A stretch of 64,000 bases of DNA from Planoprotostelium fungivorum (taxonomy: Eukaryota > Evosea > Variosea > Cavosteliida > Cavosteliaceae), in the NCBI GenBank assembly GCA_003024175.1, contig MDYQ01000016.1, forward strand, positions 124,001 to 188,000, given 5' to 3'. The notes below the pieces were generated by a model. It did not search any database. It worked only from the letters and a program-made list of their open reading frames with translations, and was not told the origin of the DNA. Of this stretch, positions 1 through 14,633 are shown piece by piece (position 1 is the stretch's first letter; each line of letters begins with the position of its first letter). The position numbers and the translations under genes were made by a program.

Positions 1-530
1 TGCGAAAGAAGTGGGAGCTCTGTAAGCTGGTTCGTTCGATTGGAATTGTGGAGGAACAGCCGCGGCATGTGCTTGAGAGGGCTGACCATAGGGAGAATAT
101 GGTGCGGGCTGCTGTGCTGGGTAACTGTATGGCTGAGGGGGATAGTTATACGTCTGAGGTCCCGTCTCAGTGTAGACTACCGTAGTAGACGTAGAACATT
201 GTCCTTGGTTAGATCCGTATGATGATATGCAAGGATCTGAATAGAGTGAGAAGATACATGGAAAGGAACTCACCGTTCGTGTAGACTTGATATTGGTGTC
301 GGAGGCGATGTCTTCGAATGCACCCAAATATCAGACAGAAGATGAAGATGAGAACTGATGTGATAAGTGCATGTCATTCAACGATATACACACCGAAGAT
401 GACGATGGGAGAAATGATAACTGCAACATGGATCAGTACTCTTCAAGCCCATGACGTCATTACTTGCACCGGAGCCGGCTAGTACGACGGGAACAATAGA
501 CAAGAGGAGGCAGACTCGAATGGCTTGCAT
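1..530 (-). CDS. Single-pass membrane protein with Pro/Tyr/Gln-rich tail (3' end outside window)
   Basis: Function not recognised. Four exons join in one frame: 530-470, 420-394, 354-274 and 236 onward, separated by introns of 50, 39 and 37 nt with GTG donors and CAG acceptors. The protein starts with a signal peptide (MQAIRVCLLLSIVPVVLAGS). This is followed almost at once by a transmembrane stretch (VIISPIVIFVLIFIFCLIF) and a basic stop-transfer patch (RRHRLRH). The cytosolic tail then has a CISSYGSNQGQC stretch and a low-complexity run rich in Pro, Tyr, Gln and Ala with PPQPY and QQPAPY motifs, and it runs off the window. Such PY-rich tails can bind WW or SH3 domains, but that is inference. 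The start at 530 is the first Met that gives the signal peptide. Confidence 0.7.
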
Positions 531-825
531 CGCGTTACTGGTTCTTTGAATTTTATAAATGCAACATTTCCCAGCATTGTAGACCATCAACAAAATTCCT
601 TTTCAGCCCCTCTTTTCTAGCCAAATGACGGCCGCTCTGTGGCATTGTGAAAGAGGATGAACATATGCCATCCATCAGAGGAGACGGGACGCACGTCTAA
701 ATTCGTTTTGGCGCGTCATCTCCCCGCGAGGTTTGTAGACGTAATTCACTACATCCCTCCAACTTTCATTTTTTTCAGCAACGAATTCACCCACATCATC
801 ATCCATCCGCGAACCCGAAACACTA

Positions 826-1352
826 ATGAGCTCAACGGAGGAGCAACAGAGGTACCTTCTTCACCTTTCTTCGCCCTCGTCTCATCGATCTCGATCCTCG
901 CTGACATTCCACACAGACTGACATCCCCCATCCCCAGCAGCGATTCTGAAGAAGATGAAAATCAGGTGAGTCCATTTTCAACACGCTCTACTTCTTTAGA
1001 ATGTGGTATGAATAGTGACTGACGGCATTTAGATGGACGAAAGGAGGAGAAGGGCTATCCTCGCATCCATTCCAACCGAGATGTTGATGATTGAAGCCAC
1101 TAGGAGAAAGAGTTTAGACGATCCGAACCTCTCCCCTCTCAGAGACTCTCTGACATCATCTGAAGACAACGATGGCTCCGATCAGAAGGCCTCCATCAAG
1201 AATGCCGTCATCTTGGGTGAGACAGCTCGCATTTTCCCCCGATGTCTGAATCGGCTTAAGGTCTGGCTAAATTCACCACCAAGAAGGGACTATCCTTCAT
1301 CCTAAACAGGAGCTTCGACGCTCTACCCACACTCCTCAACAACTCTCGATGA
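826..1352 (+). CDS. Small conserved-looking protein of unknown function, about 115 aa
   Basis: Not recognised. Four exons can be joined in frame. The first starts ATG 826 (MSSTEEQQR) and is interrupted by an intron ending in cacacag. The second encodes an acidic Ser/Asp/Glu stretch (SSDSEEDENQ) and is followed by an intron ending in tttag before MDERRRR. The last intron starts after VILG, and the final exon reads LAKFTTKKGLSFILNRSFD and stops at 1350-1352. The composition is charged, with no membrane segment. An AATAAA lies at 1389-1394, about 37 nt past the stop. It points straight into the 3' end of the convergent NVL gene, so the two transcripts should overlap. Confidence 0.55.
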
Positions 1353-1406
1353 GAGACACATGGAGGATGAGATGTAAATGTATAGACGAATAAAGAGATT
1401 GTATTA

Positions 1407-4742
<3,336 letters not shown>

Positions 4743-4842
4743 GATGGAGATCGCAGAAAATTCTGTGATGTGACGATCGGCACAAGGTGATCTCCAAGTT
4801 GTAGTTGTGGTGACATTTTCGCGGTTAGCGGTGATCATTGCT
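4743..4842. promoter_or_regulatory. Short divergent intergenic region between NVL and the 5-phosphatase-like gene
   Basis: Only 100 bp separates the two start codons, which face away from each other. The region must hold both promoters and both 5' leaders unless transcription starts inside a neighbour. No TATA element was seen. Confidence 0.5.
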
Positions 4843-6696
4843 ATGATGGAGCCTCAAATAGGACAGAAGATGGAGGAGCTGAGAGGCAAAGCTTTCTCTT
4901 TCAGCGATGTAAATATAGCCCTCGTAATCGCTTGGTCCATCGACATCCTGTATTGGATATACACTCAGATACAACAACATCCTATCATCGTCTTACTGGT
5001 ACTCGTATTGACGACTCTCATCAAAGTTTATGCCGCGGTGAGCAATCATGTAACAACACGATCTGACCATTCAGCCAATGGATTCCATCAAAGAACTCTT
5101 GAGTTGGAACAATTCCAGAGAGATCTCATTTCCCAGTCAGTTCGAGCCGCAAGACATTCAGTTTACGTCGAAGATCTTCATTGGACACATCCTTCTCAGA
5201 GGTGAATGTGTACCTCTGCACTCGTTGTTCGATCGATTTCACAGAGAAAGAGAAACCCTCCGTACAATTGTCACAATTTCTTCAAGCAGACAAGGAGAAG
5301 CACGATGTCTATGTCATCGGCGTAGAGAAATGTAGATACGAACCCAGGGCGGGAACACATCGAGAAGCTGAGAGTCTAAAACAACAAGACCATCGCTGCG
5401 AGGTGATCACGTGACATCATCATGATCACGATGAGGAACATCGTTGGATGACAGTGACTTAGGCAGATTGGTTCGCAACGATAGAAGACGAACTCGAGCA
5501 GTCCAGCGGAGATATCGGAGAGAGATGCTTCAAATTATCCGGTTCCAGCCGAGGTCACCATCAGAGGCTCATCATCCTAGCCCGCCGGAAGTTTCACTCG
5601 CAATTCTCCGACGTACAGGTACGTACCATTCCATCTCGAAATTCAACCAAAATTTCGTTTTAGGTGGTAACGGCTGATTGGAGTGGAGGACAGGGAGTCA
5701 TCTGTGTGTCTCTGTCCTTCCACAATAGTCGTCTCTGTTTCCTCCACACCATCTCGTCAGAGGCGATGACGAATGATGACGTCATCAATATCCAAAGTGG
5801 TGGCACCACCCACTATCGAACTCTGCCCAGCAGATTTGACCTGCGAGATATCTTACACGTGATATCATCCCCGACTGATCGAGTCCCGATCAGTATGCGT
5901 CACCATCAAGTGGTGTGGTTCGGAAGAATTCCGGAAAAACTCAGACCACACGACTACCTGTCCGGCAGTACCGGCGGTTTGGACGTACTGTACGCTTGCG
6001 GTCCATCATCTCCCGCCATCGTCACGCATCACTCGAGTCAGAACTCCGCGGAGACATCGGCTCAATCGTGTCGCATGACATTAAGAATCAACACAAATCA
6101 TCGCTTCTTATCTTTCGATTCGAATCTGACGGCCAACGTGTGCACCCTGCACATCGATCGGTGAGATCGCATCATCATCATCGATGCGATGTACAACGTC
6201 GTCGGGGTCACGTGATCGAGTCGACTCATCGTGAGAAGGTTGGGAATCGAAGGGGTCAATTTGAAGGAAGGAGATGAAGTTTACTTGTGTCTATACACTC
6301 CTCTGTCTTCTAAACCTCACCTGAGTTCGACTATCTTGACGGTGGGACGACGGCATGATGACGTCATCATCTGCCTCATCATTTGCACCATCATCTACAT
6401 TATCATCACCATATCGTCATCTGCATCCTCATCGACACGAACCCATCTGATCTCATCAGATCCCATCGGACTCGCAGTCCATCGAATTCCAAGCGAGAGA
6501 CACGAACGACCTCACTCTCAAGGTCTTAGACCACACGTCCATCACCTTTATCACGCTCTCCCTCCATCTCTACCACCCTTCCTCAAGAGACATCTTGTTG
6601 TCTTGCGTTCAACTCCCCATCTGTTGTGGGTCCATGCTGATCGACACCGCAGGCAGAGACGAACGAGGGAGAGAGGTGAAGAGACATAGACAGTAG
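4843..6696 (+). CDS. Membrane-anchored inositol-polyphosphate 5-phosphatase-like protein, probably catalytically degenerate
   Basis: The first exon (MMEPQIGQKMEELR) carries one or two hydrophobic segments (IALVIAWSIDILYWIY and IIVLLVLVLTTLIKVYAA), so the protein is likely membrane-bound. Downstream blocks follow the order of the endonuclease/exonuclease/phosphatase fold of 5-phosphatases. HDVYVIGVEKC corresponds to the family's DIYVIGLQE, VSLSFHNSRLCFLHT to the RFRFHNTSFCFVNSHL block, and VVWFGRIPEK to the VFWFGDLNYR block. The catalytic D and N of GDLNYR are replaced here (GRIPEK), and the SHL block reads HTI, so activity looks lost. The C-terminal exons (EGDEVYLCLYTPL, then a beta-rich end) could be a C2-like domain. 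Several introns; stop at 6694-6696 and AATAAA at 6790. The assignment rests on block order, not on strong identity. Confidence 0.55.
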
Positions 6697-7292
6697 ATGT
6701 ATAGAGGAGAGTCTGAATAGATGCAGGTGCTACACATGAGATGGACCGGGCGCCTCGATCTCAACGGGGGATTCGAAAGAACGAAACGAAATAAATCATC
6801 GTGATGATGCTCGTGTCCGATCATTCTAGCCCGAACTCTTTAATCACCTCTTTACTCACCCAGACAGCTACCGGACGAAGCGGCTGCATGTGCCCACGCC
6901 CCACTCCGCCTTTGATGAAATCTGACGTGAAACCCGCCCTGATGGATGACTTTCTTTAGGATTAGCAAATCGGGAGAAAATTCGAGGCCAGAGCCGCACG
7001 GCAAACACCCGCGTCGAACCGATCAAAAGCGACACCCAACTCATTGACTCCACTTCGGGCGAGTTAGAGGCAGGTGGATATGTGAGTTCTTTATGGGGGA
7101 TAGTGAATCATCTGTGACCTACAAGGTCATCTCTGCGACTCTTCGAGATGCATATAGAAGATTCTGACTTGAGGCAGCCTCATTTCACTTTGAAGTCAGA
7201 GACGTTGATAGTCTCTCTCCTCTCGAGAGAAAAGGTGATTCTATCAGATTCCTACTTATGATCTCACATTTGGCTGACACATTGTCTATAGA
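6697..7292. other. Intergenic region, no gene seen
   Basis: About 600 bp between two same-strand genes. It holds the AATAAA of the upstream gene near 6790 and presumably the amylase promoter. A 61-codon minus-strand ORF (6868-7053) has no recognisable protein features. I see no RNA gene. Confidence 0.4.
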
Positions 7293-9949
7293 ATGTTTTT
7301 TGAGGGGAAGAGACGATTTACCGTTCTGTCTGTCTTGTTCGCACTTACGTTAGTTGGTTCGACCCTCTCAAACAAAATGAATTACTCCCCGAATCAGGGG
7401 GCTTCCTCTAATGGAAGACATTCTAGTCGTGTCCCTTCGAACGGTCATGATTCACCTGTATCGAATGGTCAATCATCCCCTGTATCGAATCACCAAAATG
7501 GTGGTCATAGCAATGGTCTATACGGAAACATCAAGAAGGACCGTCACACGGGAACAAGGTGAATGGAGATGGCTTCCTCCAATCTACTCACAGCGATACA
7601 GTCTCATCGAATTATCCACACGTCCGTGGTTATACTTCCTCTCACACAAGTACCAATCCAATATCACACAATTATCAGACATCCCCATCGAAGAGTTCCA
7701 GCTCTACGTTGACAGAAAGATCAAATGGGTCTGGCTGATGGGTTTATGGGAGCTCGGCGACTACGGTGATGCACTTTCTTTCTCTTCGAGAGATTCAAAC
7801 GGGTCACACGATAGTTGTCCTCCATATATCATCCATCTCGATACGTTCCCAAATGTTGACACATTATCAGGGTTGCATCACGACCGCACAGACCCTGGAC
7901 TCTTGAAGGACTACAAAGTCAACCTACCTGATTATAACCTGGACGATGTCATCGGTTCACCCTACGCCATCACCCAATACCACTGCAACCCTCAACTGGT
8001 ACTCGTCTCACACCCCTTCTCCTCCTCTTATTCATCCCTTCCCCTCGTCATCGCATCTCCTTATCATCATCTGATCGTGTCGCAGGGACTCGATGATGAC
8101 ATCCGAAGTCTCAAGCAAAAGTTGAACTCCATGGGTCTACTTCTCATGGTCGATTTCGTTCCCAACCACAGCGCAGTCGATGCACCCACCGTGAAGAGCA
8201 ATCCAGAATTCTACGTCAGGTCTCCACCCAATCAGCCCGTGGACACTTCAAAATTCACGTCGGGTGGCATCGCCTACGGTGGCTCGGGAGCTTACACTTG
8301 GACCGACACACTTCAATTCAATTATTGGGAGTGAGTACACATGTATCATGCACGTCGAATTCGTACCGAACGATGTACAGTCCTACCTTCAGAAAGGCGA
8401 GAGTGCAAGAGTTGTTGCAGTGAGTACAGTGAGAGTATGAATGGTATTGATTGATGTCAGTGTGGCCTCTCTGTCTGATGGAATGAGATGTGACATGGCT
8501 TATCTCTTGTTGAACGAGAACATTGAGGCCAACTGGGGACAACCTCTCGCAGCTTGGGGATACAAGAAGCCTTCGACTGAATGGTGACTTCATCCTCTCT
8601 TCGTATCACTTTCATCTATCACGTCAACCATCATGATCTGAACCATCATTTGAATCTTTCACACGAAAAGACGTAGCATCATGACCAACGATGACGAGAT
8701 ATTTTCACGAGAGATCGAATGTAGATTGAAACGAAATAGGTGGACGGGTGCTATTTTAGCCGTCAAAGCTCAGTACCCTCACGTCATTTTCGCTGCCGAG
8801 GTGAAATCGATCGGTTACCCGGGAGACCACCCTGACCTAGAGAAGGTGTACAGCCCGTGGGAGACCAATCTACAACAGTGTGGATTCGATTATACGTATG
8901 ATAAGACCCTGTACGATCGTCTGGGCGAGGGAAATCTCGATGAAATTCGAAACTGGTTGTCTTCCCACAGCGAAGAGTACCTCAAGCACTCTGTTCACTG
9001 TGAGTGTCATCTCATCATCATCCATCATAATCATCATCCATCATCATCGATGTGCATCGTCATCATCTGGATGTCGCATCGACATGAGGAGAAATGACTG
9101 AATGAGAACAGTTGTGTCGAATCACGACGAACCCAGAGCGGCTCAATTTTTTGGCAGCACATGGAGGGCCAACGCCGCCGCCTTCATCGCTTACACGATT
9201 CCAGGAATGAGGTGTCTATTTTATTCGATTTTATTTCTCCAGAGGTTCAAGTGAAATAGATTGTATTGGATGTGGGAGAACAGAGGATACAACAACAAAT
9301 TGGACGTCCACTTGAGGTGAGTCCATCTACAACGTTTCAAACGATTGAAACCTGTGAAGGAGGGAGCAATCCGAGTCCAACCGTAACGAGACGGTTCAAT
9401 TCTACAAGACACTGTGGAACATCACGAATGATGACGTAATCATTCGTCATCGATGTAGATTGACATCCATAGGTGTTCGACAAGGGACAGTGGAAGTATC
9501 TGCAGGTCATCGGCTCCAGTGAGTCCATCCTTTTCTTTTTTCATCCATTTTAATCTATTTTGATCTATCTCGATGTCACATCACTTCATCTATTTCTTTA
9601 GAATGGACCTAGTCCATGATGATGGTGGAGAGCTGACGATGATGATCAGATGATGGTTGGAGATTGGTTGCCTACAGATGGCATTATCTCAACAAGAAGA
9701 GATTGGTCGTGGTCAACTACAGCGACACGCAGGGCTCAGGCAACATTGTCCTCTCCAACGCCGAGGCCGTAGGTGGAAACGACACCATCCCCGTCAGAGA
9801 CCTCATCACAGACATCGTGAGTTCCATCACGTCCATCGTGTCCATGTCTGATGAAACATCAGACGTACCAGAGGTCCGCAGCGAGCCTGAGATCTTCCGG
9901 CCTCTCTGTTGTCATCCCCTCTTGGTGGGCTCAGATATTCGAGTATTAA
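7293..9949 (+). CDS. Alpha-amylase family glycoside hydrolase (GH13), secreted or type II membrane protein
   Basis: GH13 enzymes hydrolyse or transfer alpha-glucans. The N-terminus (MFFEGKRRFTVLSVLFALTLVG) is a signal peptide or signal anchor, followed by a Ser/Asn/Gly/His-rich linker to about residue 85. The barrel then begins with STRPWLYFLS and VWLMGLWELGDYG. GH13 landmarks are in order: VDFVPNHSA (region I) at about 8150, DGMRCDMA with the nucleophile Asp (region II) at about 8475, FAAEVKS with the general acid Glu (region III) at about 8790, and VSNHDEPRAA (region IV) at about 9120. The C-terminal part (RWHYLNKKRLVVVNYSD) fits the beta-sandwich domain C. The first intron most likely ends at cgatacag, which restores frame into SLIELSTRPW. 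Stop TAA is at 9947-9949, with AATAAA at 9954. Convergent with TMEM234, 36 bp apart. Confidence 0.88.
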
Positions 9950-9985
9950 AGACAATAAATCGTTATATTCAACAGACTCGTGGGT

Positions 9986-10480
9986 TCATTGTGCTTTAGC
10001 TGACATGCAGATGAAGACACCGACGGCGATTAGAATCATGCCGGAGATGGTCCCTGCGTCACGTTCAACTCGATGGAAGGATTACATGATGCTTCTTCTT
10101 CACCTGGATCGGTGCAGGGCTCATTTAGAATGTAATGGGAAGATACGGTGGTGAAGAGAAATGTGAGGGAGTTTGTGATGGGCACGACCATTGAGATCTC
10201 ATTGTTGCTCAATGTGTAATAGAACAAGATGGACCCGGATTGATTCAATAGAAAGGCCCCAATGTACTAACCTCTATCATCAGAAGATGTAAAGACGAAA
10301 CAAATGAATCACCCTCCACTGCGTAAAGAGATACTTCATCTCATTGGCAAATTTAGACACTACATTACCCTGTGAAGATGCTGCCACTCGGCTGACACCT
10401 CGACTACCGATCTTCATCAATGGATTGGTGGCACCCCATACTAGGGCGACCGCTACCATCCATAGATACTGCTCGATCAT
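9986..10480 (-). CDS. TMEM234: TMEM234 homologue, small EamA-like membrane protein
   Basis: A four-helix membrane protein of the TMEM234 family, distantly related to drug/metabolite transporters. The N-terminus MIEQYLWMVAVALVWGATNPLMKIGSRG is diagnostic. It is followed by FANEMKYLFTQW, NQSGSILFYYTLSNNEISMVVPITNSL and the final helix GMILIAVGVFICMSAK. The family is about 130-160 aa long and this gene fits. The frame stays open to a Met at 10543, but homologues start at the position of 10480, so that start is preferred. At least two short introns. The stop at 9988-9986 lies 36 bp from the amylase stop, and the amylase AATAAA (9954) places overlapping 3' ends. The start faces the zinc-finger gene, about 130 bp away. 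Confidence 0.85.
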
Positions 10481-10612
10481 GTCGTCTGTGTTGCTGCCGA
10501 TGTGACAAGAAAATTGATCCACAAACAACTCGCAGTTTTCCAACCGAGGAAGATTGTTCGAAACGGAGCAGGTACAGTTTCAGGGTGGCATCACATCAAC
10601 CGACACTCCATC

Positions 10613-12032
10613 ATGGAAGAGAGGTACAGCTGCCAACATGCGGGATGCACGAAATCCTATCACGACCTGTGCGATCTAAAGAGACACGAGATGTCTAAAC
10701 ACACGGGAGAGAGACCATTTAAATGTGAGACTTGTCCGATGGCTTTCGTTTCCAGCCAGCACCTTCACCGACACGAAAAACTGCATGAAGTAGAGAAGCC
10801 ATATGCTTGCACACACGAAGGCATTTTATCTCGATCGTCCTCCATTTCTAAATCGTACAGGTTGTGACGAGAAATTTGTGAAGAAGAACCAATTGAAGAG
10901 ACACGAGACGACTCATACGGGTCTGCTGCCATACAAATGCGACCAGTGCGATAAGAGGTTCAATTTTCCCAGCAAAGTGAAGAGACACATTGCCAACGTA
11001 CACGAGAGTGGGTCGATCGACCGGCATTCACTCTCATTCTAAATCCATCTCAGTCAATTACGTCTGCTCTGTCGAAGGATGCACGGCAAAGTGAGACGAT
11101 CGTCACCGTGTTCGACCGCATCTGATCTCATGTGAAGGTTCGGAAGATATTTAGAGTTGAGAAAACACATCACCACCCACAAATTGAGGGCGGGAATGAC
11201 AAATTGTCCAAAATGTGACAAAGAGGTGCAGTGTCTTTGATGACGATGAGATGCTTAGATCTAAACACGAATCAGATTCGAAAGACACAGTTGAGCTCAC
11301 ACTTGAAGACTCACGAGGAGAACCGCTCAAAGTTTGTGTGCAACGAGGAAGGTTGCAGCAAATCGTTCAGCACGGTGGGAACACCATCATCACGTTTCCA
11401 TGATCATCGATTGACAACAAGCAGGCCAGCAACTTGGCCCAACACATCAAAGTCAAGCATCCTCCGGATGGAGAGTGAGTCACCTCATCATCACCATCGC
11501 CATCATCACATCATCAACATCATCCTGATCACAACAGAGTACCTATCTTCTGCTGCGAAGTGAAAGGCTGTGGAAAGATCTATCAACGCAAGGGGCCGTG
11601 AGTGTCATCGTCCCACCATCGTCTGATACATCGACAGACTCACCAATCACATGAAGCGACATCACTCTGGGAAGAGACCAGAAGGTGAGCCAAACAGACA
11701 CGACGCGATCATCTAACAGACGTTAAGAGGAAGAAGAGACGAGAGATGAAGATAGACCGACAGATGATGCGATCGCTGAAGATGGTGCGGCGAGACAGAA
11801 GAGACCCAGACAAGTTCTATCAGAAACGGACGACTCCGAAGAAGAACAGGCAGCTCTGTCAGAGACAGATTCAGAAGAGGAAATAGAGGGAGATTCTGAA
11901 GACGAAGAAGAGGAGGAAGAAGTGATACCGAAGAAGAGAAAGAGGGCTCCCAACAGCAGGGCGAAGCCAGATTTCGACACGACCGTGCTGGGAGCTTACA
12001 AGAAGAGACAGAAGATCGAACCTGTGACATAA
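10613..12032 (+). CDS. TFIIIA-like protein with about eight C2H2 zinc fingers and an acidic/basic tail
   Basis: Eight C2H2 fingers can be read across exons. They begin with CQHAGC, CETC, CTHEGC, CDQC, CSVEGC, CPKC, CNEEGC and CCEVKGC, and each is followed by a typical HxxxH or HxxxxH end. One linker reads HTGERPFKC. The alternation of CxxC with CxxxxC fingers is like TFIIIA, which binds 5S rRNA genes and 5S RNA, but a general DNA-binding factor is possible. After the last finger (HMKRHHSGKRPE) comes a tail of basic KRKKRR, long acidic runs (EEEIEGDSEDEEEEEE) and KKRKRAP, likely nuclear-localisation signals. Fingers are split by many 35-65 nt introns. The one at 10821-10860 starts with GC instead of GT. 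ATG 10613 begins MEERYSC immediately before finger 1. Confidence 0.82.
10821..10860 (+). other. GC-AG intron in the zinc-finger gene
   Basis: This 40-nt intron begins gcatttt and ends tacag. Its removal joins TGC ACA CAC GAA G to GT TGT GAC GAG and recreates a complete C2H2 finger (CTHEGCDEKF...H...H). No GT donor nearby gives this. GC-AG introns are a known minority class of U2 introns. Confidence 0.7.
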
Positions 12033-12360
12033 ATCATCCGATCGACTTTTGTTTCTTCCTCGTCAGCGTGAGTGTTTTGCACCAGAAGTTGAAGCCGAGG
12101 TATGGCCTCATCCGAAACCTATTTCCATTCACAGCAGAGCGTGTGACCTCTACCGAACCTCATCCCTTCGTCGGCGAATTCGCTCCCACAGCCACACCGA
12201 TGATCATGGACACGTCGATCGAGATTTGATGGACGAGACACGTCAGCGTAGCTACCGTGCCCTGTGTCGTGACAGACGATTGTACAAAACCCGATCGGGA
12301 GATTATCGGATAATTTCTTTTGTCCTCGTGTTCTCAGGTTCATCACAAAAGCTCCAAGTG

Positions 12361-14388
12361 ATGACGAACAATGCTGCATACAGTGTCGTGGAGGAAGACA
12401 ATGTTGTCGATGGAGGTGAGGATATATTCTGCGATCCTGAAGATTGCATTCAATCGAACGGTGTGACACGCAATCAGATACTCCCGTGGTGGAACTCCAA
12501 GAGGTCGATGCGAGCACAGATAGAGGCCTCTTGATAGAGGATAACAAGCCAATATATGAAGAATGGCCACTGATGAAGAAGAAGGTGGGCCAGGGTACAT
12601 CGCGCAATATTAAATTCGACAGCTGATCACATCACTCTATTTCTACCAATTCTTCGCTCTTGGCTTATTCGGTGTGTAATGCATTCGATGTTCTCGATTT
12701 TATGGCAATCAATAATGCGATTCCCAAGGTAGTTCGCTGGGGCCAGCGTTAGTATCTATTGCTGCGAGAGCTTTGACATCGACAGAGGAAGCAGGTGTCG
12801 TCTTCACTGCCAGAGGTGTCCTGTACCTGACTGGTACTGCTGCTGGAGGATTTATCCTCGGTGGTACGTCTACTATTCCAATCGCAAGCACGTGTCTAAA
12901 GATCTGCAGGAAAGAAGAGTCACTTGATCATGGGAATCGCCATCGTGACTGGCGGTGTCGCATTTGGAGCTCTCACTTTTACGATGAATCTATGGCAGAT
13001 GTTAGCTCTCATATCCATACAATCTTTCTGTGGGGCCTTCTTAGAGATCGGTGCCAACATCATGATGATGAATCTGTGGAGAGCGGACGCTGCACCATGG
13101 TTACAAGGTAAGATGAAGGTCGATGATCTCGATAGAGGATGAAAAGAATAACGTTTGGTAGCTCTCCACTTTACGTACGGCGTGGGAGCTGCTGTAGGTC
13201 CCTTCATCGTGGGACTCTTCTTCGAAAAATTCGAAGGAGATGACAGCGCCATGTGGGCTTTCATCCCCATAGGAATCGTCCTCTTCACTTCAGGTATGAT
13301 TTTATTCTATTTTATTCATTTCCTGATGTTCCTCAGGGTTTCCCCTGCTGTTCATTTCGACGCCACAAGGACCAGGAGAGCATCACTCGAGTGAAGAGGG
13401 ACAGGGAGGAGTTAAGAAGACGAACGTGCAGTATCATCTCATGGTGGCTCTCATGTCTCTCTATCTCATGCTGTATGTCGGTGCCGAGACATCATTTGGA
13501 GGTGATTCATCATACACTATCTCTTGATGATGTGGATCATCAACATCATCCAATGATCACCAACTCATCATGCATCATCGCTTGCCTCATCTCCCGCCTC
13601 ACCTCATCACCTTCTAGGTTGGATTTCCATCTATGCTATCAAAGTCTACGATTTCGAAGACGGTACCGCCGCTTTCCTCGCCTCTGCCTTCTGGACTTCC
13701 TTCACTATCGGCAGAGGCATTGCGAGTGAGTGACACTTGTGCTTGCATCTTCTCTCGTGACACAGAGACAGTTCCGCTGAGTCTGAAGGTGTCGAGCCAT
13801 GTGATGCTGCTGTCAGACAAAGTGCTGTCGCTGATCGGGCTGATTGTGCTGATGGTGTTTGCATATCTGAGGAGCGTCGCTCTCTTGTGGTGCATCACTA
13901 TTCTTGTCGGTGAGAAGATCGTCACGATGATGATCGAGGTCGTGATGAGCTGATTTCATAAGGACTCTCTTTTGCTTCTTTATATCCGGCTTGTCTGGTG
14001 TTACTGCCACAGATGGGTGTCACCATCACGAGCAGATCATCCAGTCAACTCATCAGTGAGTCACCTTGAACTTTCATCTTCCCTTGAAAGCGATTTATTG
14101 TCATGATAAACGAAGAATAACGAGAGAACAGTTGGGGGGGCCATCGGTGACATGGTAACACCCACTTTAGGTGAGAACGATTTTTATTCAAGTTTGAAGA
14201 CAGGAGACTAACGTGAAACAGTTGGAATTCTCATGGTACGATTTGGATCAGCCTCGTTACTGGCGATTCTCATCATCTTTGTTGGTATATCGGTCGCTCT
14301 CTATCTGGTCTCCTACTTGGTCATCATACCGAGAGTGAAGGAAGAACAGATGCGAGAAAAGGTGATGAAAGAGGAAGGAAGTGCGTAA
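12361..14388 (+). CDS. MFSD4/NaGLT1-like major facilitator transporter, copy A
   Basis: A 12-helix major facilitator protein resembling MFSD4 and the sodium-dependent glucose transporter NaGLT1; the substrate is unknown here. The cytosolic N-terminus is MTNNAAYSVVEEDN. Helix blocks follow: FALGLFGSSLGPALVSIAARA, EAGVVFTARGVLYLTGTAAGGFILG, EIGANIMMMNLWR, FTYGVGAAVGPFIVGLFFEKFEGD, and the C-terminal half with ASAFWTSFTIGRGIA and PACLVLLPQMGVT. It ends IPRVKEEQMREKVMKEEGSA. Exons are 60-200 bp with small introns. Splicing of the first intron into DTPVVELQEVD was inferred by comparison with copy B. It lies head to tail with copy B (245 bp between stop and start). One 214-bp block is almost identical to copy B, including the intron, while the rest has diverged. 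Confidence 0.85.
13683..13896 (+). repeat. Near-identical block shared with copy B (likely gene-conversion tract)
   Basis: This stretch matches 15910-16123 over 214 bp with a single difference that I can find (g13822 versus a16049). It runs from an exon through an entire 5' intron segment into the next exon. Flanking exon sequence differs at many silent and replacement sites. Confidence 0.85.
13983..14054 (+). repeat. Second near-identical patch shared with copy B
   Basis: Matches 16200-16271 over 72 bp with three differences. It lies in the exon encoding YPACLVLLPQMGVT. The intron between this patch and the 214-bp block is not conserved, so the two patches are separate. Confidence 0.75.
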
Positions 14389-14633
14389 GAAAAGAAACGC
14401 AGAGGATCACACGGTTGAGCGTGTAAATTGGTTGATAAAGTTTGGAATGTTCTCTCGTTCATCTCGATGTCGATCGGTGAATCACCGACCCAACGACAGA
14501 ACAATTCCTTGTCTTCTTCTGCCGGAGATTTTCGGTCGGTCAAAACCAGAAGTCGGATAATTTCTAACCATTTTCTTGACTTCTTGCGACCAGGTGGTGT
14601 CAACTCAACCACATCTCATCTGAGCCGATCTCG

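Noticed and set aside
6868-7053. 61-codon minus-strand ORF in the gap before the amylase gene
   Set aside because: No signal peptide, no domain, no splice-linked partners and no poly(A) signal in a fitting place.
7411-7620. Amylase start at ATG 7411 in the frame that reads through the first intron
   Set aside because: This would discard the signal peptide in the 7293 frame. The intron gtgaatg...cgatacag joins that frame cleanly to the GH13 domain.
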